Shown here: positions 7,348 to 12,027 of the stretch, one piece after another
How positions within the stretch are numbered: the stretch's first letter is position 1
Layout: every line of letters starts with the position of its first letter
Origin: JBLHHI01 sp047614125
GTDB taxonomy: Bacteria; Bacteroidota; Bacteroidia; NS11-12g; UBA9320
Direction: 5' to 3'
Assembly (NCBI GenBank): GCA_047614125.1
Contig: JBLHHI010000102.1
Location: 1 to 12,027 of the forward strand
Length of the DNA stretch: 12,027 nt
Notes under the pieces: model-generated
What the model was told of the DNA's origin: nothing
The model's input: the letters and a program-made list of their open reading frames with translations, nothing else
Database searches by the model: none
Position numbers and translations under genes: made by a program

Positions 7348-8709
7348 ATGAAAACGTTCGAAGATTTCAAGATTAAAAAGCAACTGCAAAACGCTATTGC
7401 CGATTTAGGTTTTGAAACGCCAACCCCCATTCAGCAAGAGGCCTTTTCTACCATTCTTGCGGGCGCAGATTTTGTGGGAATTGCGCAAACGGGAACGGGC
7501 AAAACCTTTGCGTACTTGCTTCCGATCTTACAAGATTTGTCTTTTTCAGATCAACTCCATCCCAGAGTTCTTATTCTGGCTCCAACCCGCGAGCTTGTAA
7601 TTCAAATTGTGGGAGAAATCGAAAAGTTAACACCTTATCTCAACGTGAGAGCATTGGGAGTTTATGGTGGTACAAATAACATTAATCATCAGAAAAAGGC
7701 TGTAAGCGAGGGGCAAGACATCGTTGTTGGTACGCCTAGAAGGCTATACGATCTGGCCATTAGTAATGTATTGCGACTCAAATCCATCAAAAAACTGGTT
7801 ATTGATGAAGTGGACATAATGCTCGATTTTGGCTACAAAACTCAGTTGAAAAACATCTTTGATCACCTTCCAACAAAACGACAAAATATTCTCTTTTCTG
7901 CCACCATGACTAACTACGTGGATGAGTTAATTGATGATTTTCTCGTTAATCCAGTTAAGAAAACCATTTCTCTAAGCGGCACGCCCTTAGCGAACATACG
8001 TCAAGAATCGTATGCAGTTCCTAATTTTTACACCAAGGCAAACTTGCTAAACCACATTCTCAAAGATAAAGAGGAGCACAGCAAGGTCTTGATTTTTGTG
8101 GCATCCAAGCTCAGTGCCGATATGCTGTTGGAACTCTTACATTTCGAATCCGAAATTTCGGTAATTCACTCGGGTAAAGAGCAGAATCATCGAACAAAAT
8201 CCATCGGGAAATTTGTAAGCGGTACGAGCAGAATCTTGATTGCAACGGATGTGGTTTCTCGCGGAATTGATATAGAAAAAATTTCAACGGTCATTAGCTT
8301 TGACACGCCTTTATATCCAGAAAACTACATGCACCGAATTGGACGGACTGGGCGAGCTGAGCAGCCAGGAAGGTCGATTCTTTTTTACAGCGAGAAAGAA
8401 GGAGTTCATAAAGACGCGATTGAAGATTTAATGAACACAACCATACCAATCACTGAATTTCCGGAAGGAGTGGAGATAAGCTCACAGCTCACGGCGGAGG
8501 AAATGGACAAGCCCGTTGAACAGCTTGAACTCTCCGATAAAATTTCGGTGATAGATGTTGGGGCTTCTTTTCATAAAAAGTCGGTCAAAAACAGCAAAGT
8601 AAAAGCGGAGAAAAAAAGCTATCACAAAATATTAAAAGAGAAGTACAAAAAACCATTGCGGCGCGGCGATAAAACGCTCAATGAACAAAAGAAAAGAAAA
8701 AAGAAGTAA
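7348..8709 (+). CDS. DEAD-box ATP-dependent RNA helicase (DEVD variant)
   Basis: Cytoplasmic RNA helicase of 453 residues that remodels RNA or RNA-protein complexes using ATP, likely in ribosome assembly, RNA decay or cold adaptation. Motifs appear in order: Q motif GFETPTPIQQEAF, Walker A AQTGTGKT (46-53), PTRELVIQ, GG and GTPRRL, motif II DEVD (153-156), motif III SAT (184-186), then in the second RecA domain VATD-type IATDVVSRGID and motif VI HRIGRTGR (329-336). Motif II reads DEVD rather than DEAD; I recall this in other Bacteroidota DEAD-box proteins, and the catalytic D and E are kept. The tail (about 405-453) is very rich in Lys and Arg and probably binds RNA. The frame is open upstream to a TTG at 7300, but the ATG at 7348 (MKTFEDFKI) matches the usual start just before the Q motif. 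The subfamily (RhlE-like or other) is not certain. Confidence 0.93.
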   Translation: MKTFEDFKIKKQLQNAIADLGFETPTPIQQEAFSTILAGADFVGIAQTGTGKTFAYLLPILQDLSFSDQLHPRVLILAPTRELVIQIVGEIEKLTPYLNVRALGVYGGTNNINHQKKAVSEGQDIVVGTPRRLYDLAISNVLRLKSIKKLVIDEVDIMLDFGYKTQLKNIFDHLPTKRQNILFSATMTNYVDELIDDFLVNPVKKTISLSGTPLANIRQESYAVPNFYTKANLLNHILKDKEEHSKVLIFVASKLSADMLLELLHFESEISVIHSGKEQNHRTKSIGKFVSGTSRILIATDVVSRGIDIEKISTVISFDTPLYPENYMHRIGRTGRAEQPGRSILFYSEKEGVHKDAIEDLMNTTIPITEFPEGVEISSQLTAEEMDKPVEQLELSDKISVIDVGASFHKKSVKNSKVKAEKKSYHKILKEKYKKPLRRGDKTLNEQKKRKKK

Positions 8710-8815
8710 AACTGCGTTAAGTAAAAGACTTATGCATGGAACAACTCATTCTTAGCAAGAAAAATTTAACGGAGATCTTTACAACATCTTAAAGACCAAA
8801 AGACAAGGCAGGTTA

Positions 8816-10363
8816 ATGGAAACCAATAAGGAAAATAAACATTTAAGCAAAGAGCAAATTGATCAATGCATATCCATTTTGCAAACATTAAACAACGACA
8901 CAGACCAAATATTTGACATTCCAAAGGATCAAAGAATTGAACTTTTTACCGAGGCCGGTCGTTTGTCAAGACCGCAACGAGATGAGTTCAAGAGTCGGCG
9001 GAAGAGTGCAAAGAAAAAGGCTGAACGAAAAGCCGCTTACGACGATAAGATCGCCCGTAATAAAACGGGAATACGAAGTGCTCGAGAAGCACCAATTTTT
9101 GTTGCACCCTTAATGCTAGCGGCTCAAAGTGAGGTAGATAGATCAAATGGCGCCTCTGTATCGCCTCGAAATTGCTACGTCTGCAAGAAGGTATTTACAA
9201 GCCTGCATCACTTTTACGATACCATGTGCACAGAATGCGGCGACTTTAACTATGCAAAGCGTTTTCAAACGTCGGATCTTACCGGACAAGTTGCTTTGGT
9301 TACCGGCTCTCGACTTAAAATTGGCTATCACATTACACTTATGATGTTGCGCGCTGGAGCTACCGTAATTGCCACCACACGATTTCCGGTAGATTCTGCA
9401 CTGCGGTATGCCAAAGAAGGAGATTTCGAAATGTGGGGGCATCGTCTTAAAATTCATGGTTTGGACTTGAGGCACATACCCAGCGTAGAAATATTTTGTA
9501 ATTACATCGAGCACCAATACGATCGGTTGGACGTTTTGATCAATAACGCCGCTCAAACTGTACGACGACCCGCAGGCTTCTATCAGCATTTACTGCCAAA
9601 CGAAGAACGAAACTTTTTCGAATTACCTGGGATGGTTCAAGACATCTTATCAGATCATGAGGCTTGTTTACAAGAACTAAAAGGGATCAGTTCTGCGCAA
9701 AAGAATTACGATAAGAACTTACCGGTTACTTGGAACGGAAAGCAAGCGGGAATTGGTCTGAGTGCTTCTGCAAAATTGTCGCAAATCCCGTATGCCATCG
9801 ATAATTCTTTGAATACCGATGAAGTTTTTCCAACGGGCAAAATGGATGCCGACCTTCAACAAGTTGATCTGAGAAAGACCAACAGTTGGAGATTAAAATT
9901 GGGTGAGATCCAGACGAACGAAATGCTTGAAGTGCAGTTGGTTAATTCGGTTGCGCCTTTTGTTCTTTGCAATCGTTTGGTTCATTTAATGAAAAAGGAA
10001 AATACGGGAATGAAGCACATCATCAATGTTTCGGCCATGGAAGGAAAGTTCCATCAATTCCACAAAGAATCGCGCCACCCGCATACTAATATGGCCAAAG
10101 CTGCTTTAAACATGATGACCCTTACATCGTCGGCAGAATTGGCAAAATATGGCATCTATACCAATGCGGTAGATACGGGGTGGGTAACCGATGAGGACCC
10201 AATTGAGCTGGCCAAAAAGAAGGAAGAGATTCACGACTTCCAACCTCCCTTAGATATTGTTGACGGCGCTGCCCGTGTTATGGATCCTTTGTTTGACGGA
10301 ATTAATACCGGCAAGCACTGGTGTGGTAAGTTTTTGAAGGACTATTGGCCAATTAGCTGGTAA
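8816..10363 (+). CDS. SDR-fold protein with N-terminal four-Cys domain, function unknown
   Basis: A 515-residue protein, about twice the length of a classical short-chain dehydrogenase. Residues 1-110 are polar and strongly basic (for example KSRRKSAKKKAERKAAYDDK near 60-80). Residues 120-141 contain C120-x2-C123 and C138-x2-C141 around a HHFYDTMC block, which looks like a zinc ribbon or rubredoxin-like knuckle. The Rossmann part begins at about 155 with VALVTGSRLKIGYHI (TGxxxxxG at 163-170), then GLDLR and INNAAQT (N243-N244). An insertion of about 150 residues precedes the active-site region. There the Ser (S406 in NVSAMEG) and Lys (K428 in NMAKAAL) are present, but the YxxxK Tyr is replaced by Thr424, and no Tyr lies nearby. 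The end, KDYWPISW, appears intact. I recall similar long zinc-knuckle SDR proteins in other organisms but know no assigned function. The ATG at 8816 follows AGGCAGGTTA, a weak ribosome binding site. Neighbours give no pathway hint. Confidence 0.85.
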   Translation: METNKENKHLSKEQIDQCISILQTLNNDTDQIFDIPKDQRIELFTEAGRLSRPQRDEFKSRRKSAKKKAERKAAYDDKIARNKTGIRSAREAPIFVAPLMLAAQSEVDRSNGASVSPRNCYVCKKVFTSLHHFYDTMCTECGDFNYAKRFQTSDLTGQVALVTGSRLKIGYHITLMMLRAGATVIATTRFPVDSALRYAKEGDFEMWGHRLKIHGLDLRHIPSVEIFCNYIEHQYDRLDVLINNAAQTVRRPAGFYQHLLPNEERNFFELPGMVQDILSDHEACLQELKGISSAQKNYDKNLPVTWNGKQAGIGLSASAKLSQIPYAIDNSLNTDEVFPTGKMDADLQQVDLRKTNSWRLKLGEIQTNEMLEVQLVNSVAPFVLCNRLVHLMKKENTGMKHIINVSAMEGKFHQFHKESRHPHTNMAKAALNMMTLTSSAELAKYGIYTNAVDTGWVTDEDPIELAKKKEEIHDFQPPLDIVDGAARVMDPLFDGINTGKHWCGKFLKDYWPISW

Positions 10364-10474
10364 TGATGGAGTTGAGAAACAAAAACTTTTCGCCGATTTA
10401 GATGAAAACCAATTGAAATCAGTGGGCTTGCACCAACGGTTTCGCATAAGAACAAATTAAAAAATAGAAAGAAG

Positions 10475-11497
10475 ATGAAATCATCCCACCTACAAAAGGT
10501 CATTCAAGGCATTCCAAAAGCAGAGCTTCACTTGCACATTGAAGGGAGTTTTGAACCTGAACTGATGTTCGAAATTGCCAAAAGAAATGGCATAACCTTG
10601 GAGTACGATTCGATCGAATCATTAAGAAAAGCCTATTCGTTTAACAACCTTCAAGAATTTTTGGACATATACTATACCGGCGCTCAAGTATTAATTAACG
10701 AACAAGATTTCTTCGACTTAACCTGGGCCTATTTAACCAAGGTGCACAGTCAGAACGTTGTGCACGTTGAGGTGTTTTTTGATCCACAAACCCATACGGG
10801 TCGGGGCATTGCCTTTGATGTTGTGATTAGCGGTATACATCGAGCGCTCGAAAAAGGCAAATCGGAATTAAACATTTCCTACAAACTCATCATGTCGTAT
10901 TTACGGCATTTAAGCGAGGAAGAAGCCTTTAAAACACTGGAATCGTCGTTGCCATTTAAGCATATGATTGATGGTGTTGGCTTGGATTCATCGGAGAAAG
11001 GGAATCCACCGAGCAAGTTTGTGAAGGTGTTCGAAGCATCTGCAATGCATGGATACCGCTTAGTTGCACATGCTGGAGAAGAAGGTCCGGCAGACTACAT
11101 CTGGGAAGCACTCGACCTTTTAAAGGTGGTACGAATAGATCATGGAAATCGGTGCTTAGATGATGAAGCCTTAGTTCAACGGTTGGTGAAAGCAAAGATA
11201 CCGTTAACCTTGTGCCCGTTGAGTAATGTTGAGCTCAAAGTGATCCAAAAAATGGAGGATCATCCGGTTTTGAAAATGCTTAATAAAGGAATTTTAGCGA
11301 CCATTCACTCCGACGATCCAGCGTATTTTGGCGGATACATGAATGAGAACTACTTCGAAACGGCGCGTGCCTTACACTTAAATAATGATCATTTGATGCA
11401 ATTGGCAGTCAATGCGTTTAAAGCCAGTTGGTTAAGTGCGGAAGTGAAAGAAAATCACATTGAGCAGGTACAAAGCTATTTTGATTCATTGCGGTAA
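10475..11497 (+). CDS. add: Adenosine/adenine deaminase (metal-dependent, add family)
   Basis: Hydrolytic deaminase of purine salvage, 340 residues, cytoplasmic, using one metal ion (normally zinc). It converts adenosine to inosine or, for the adenine-specific branch, adenine to hypoxanthine. Ligands and catalytic residues are visible: H19 and H21 (ELHLHIEGS), H199 and E202 (AHAGEEGP), H223 (RIDHGNR) and D280/D281 (HSDDPAYFGGY). The blocks VGLDSSEKGNPPSKF, HAGEEGPADYIWEALD and SDDPAYFGGY resemble the bacterial/fungal adenine deaminase (type 2) branch more than classical adenosine deaminase, so the substrate may be adenine. That is inference from remembered family patterns. The ATG at 10475 follows the purine-rich AGAAAGAAG and sits just before the first conserved block. 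It faces the convergent NlpC/P60 gene across 71 bases with no clear terminator hairpin. Confidence 0.92.
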   Translation: MKSSHLQKVIQGIPKAELHLHIEGSFEPELMFEIAKRNGITLEYDSIESLRKAYSFNNLQEFLDIYYTGAQVLINEQDFFDLTWAYLTKVHSQNVVHVEVFFDPQTHTGRGIAFDVVISGIHRALEKGKSELNISYKLIMSYLRHLSEEEAFKTLESSLPFKHMIDGVGLDSSEKGNPPSKFVKVFEASAMHGYRLVAHAGEEGPADYIWEALDLLKVVRIDHGNRCLDDEALVQRLVKAKIPLTLCPLSNVELKVIQKMEDHPVLKMLNKGILATIHSDDPAYFGGYMNENYFETARALHLNNDHLMQLAVNAFKASWLSAEVKENHIEQVQSYFDSLR

Positions 11498-11568
11498 CCA
11501 TCGTGTTCCAAAACTGAATGAAACGGCGTTAAGGATGGATTTTGCGAATGGATTTAAATAAATACTAC

Positions 11569-12027
11569 TCAGAAAGCGCGCACTGCTTTAACAAATCTTT
11601 GCGCGTATTGATCTTGCTTCAAACTTGAAATAATTACCTTCATGGAACGACCTGATGATGCGTGAATGAAATCACTTTCTTTTCCTTTAGGATTTGAAAC
11701 AATGCCCACATGGCCAATGGTTGTACTAGTTGGACCTAAAAATACCAAAATATCTCCTTTCTGAACATTGTCTATTAATACTTCTTCTCCAAAATCCTTG
11801 AATTGCCTTGAACTTCGGGGAACCTCAATTTGGAAATGCCGAAAAACATAGTAAACGAATCCGGAACAGTCGAAGCCGTCCTCATTGCAGGCGCCATATA
11901 TGTACGGTGTACCCAACAGAGTTTTACCAAAATTTACAATACTATCTCTTAACGTAAGTTTCGTGTTGGTTGGTTCTGCCAATGGAACATCCACCGCAAT
12001 AACATCGTTTGGGGCAAGGTTTTTACT
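11569..12027 (-). CDS. NlpC/P60-family peptidoglycan cysteine peptidase (5' end outside window)
   Basis: C-terminal catalytic part of a cell-wall hydrolase that cuts peptide bonds in peptidoglycan stem peptides. The catalytic triad is complete: Cys in DGFDCSGF (codon 11866-11868), His in IGHVGIV (codon 11710-11712), and a second His in FIHASSG (codon 11662-11664). The motif GTPYIYGA upstream of the Cys and the PRSSRQF and GDILVF blocks also fit the family. The frame is open without a stop to the window edge, continuing upstream as SKNLAPNDVIAVDV. The GTG at 11992-11994 is therefore not the likely start; the gene probably extends beyond 12027 and may carry SH3-like or signal sequences there. 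The visible part runs 152 codons to the TGA at 11569-11571. It is transcribed towards the deaminase gene. Whether it is secreted or a lipoprotein cannot be seen. Confidence 0.92.
   Translation of the reverse strand, partial: SKNLAPNDVIAVDVPLAEPTNTKLTLRDSIVNFGKTLLGTPYIYGACNEDGFDCSGFVYYVFRHFQIEVPRSSRQFKDFGEEVLIDNVQKGDILVFLGPTSTTIGHVGIVSNPKGKESDFIHASSGRSMKVIISSLKQDQYAQRFVKAVRAF

Noticed and set aside
8736..8792. 18-codon ATG open frame upstream of the SDR gene
   Set aside because: Very short, no regulatory codon pattern or attenuator structure seen; a leader peptide is not supported.
9143..9589. 148-codon minus-strand open frame inside the SDR gene
   Set aside because: Shadow of the plus-strand gene; composition and lack of motifs argue against a real protein.

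Overview
The window looks like a chromosomal segment of a member of the Bacteroidota, probably Flavobacteriia or a related marine or freshwater class. The main evidence is a secreted peptidase with a type IX secretion (T9SS) C-terminal sorting domain, a Bacteroidota-style IS66 transposase remnant, AT-rich DNA, few clear Shine-Dalgarno sites and several TAnnTTTG -7-like promoter elements. No rRNA, tRNA, CRISPR array, phage module or intact mobile element was seen.

Layout. Positions 1-668 hold the wreck of an IS66-family transposase gene, broken by a premature stop, a one-base frameshift, an internal deletion and a lost 3' end. At 811-2913 is an exported M28 zinc metallopeptidase with five back-to-back 49-residue Cys-containing repeats and a T9SS sorting domain. 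It is followed by a TPR-like lipoprotein (3025-3873), a gene-poor stretch of about 415 bases, and a GT4 glycosyltransferase (4289-5407). A two-gene YeeE/YedE (TsuA-like, thiosulfate/sulfur import) membrane protein pair with a 4-base ATGA overlap lies at 5651-6624. Next come trmL (6726-7184), a DEAD-box helicase with a DEVD motif II (7348-8709), a roughly 515-residue SDR-fold protein with an N-terminal four-Cys domain and no catalytic Tyr (8816-10363), and an adenine/adenosine deaminase (10475-11497). A convergent NlpC/P60 cysteine peptidase gene (11569-12027, minus strand) runs off the right edge.

How the genes fit together. All complete genes lie on the plus strand, but apart from the sulfur-transport pair they are separated by about 100 bases or more and do not form an obvious pathway. 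The left part is rich in cell-surface and envelope functions (peptidase, lipoprotein, glycosyltransferase, sulfur transport). The right part holds RNA- and nucleotide-related housekeeping functions (TrmL, helicase, deaminase). I found no convincing new multigene system. The items most worth a second look are the zinc-ribbon SDR protein with the altered active site, the regular repeat array in the peptidase, and several spots where an open reading frame continues past a gene's stop codon.
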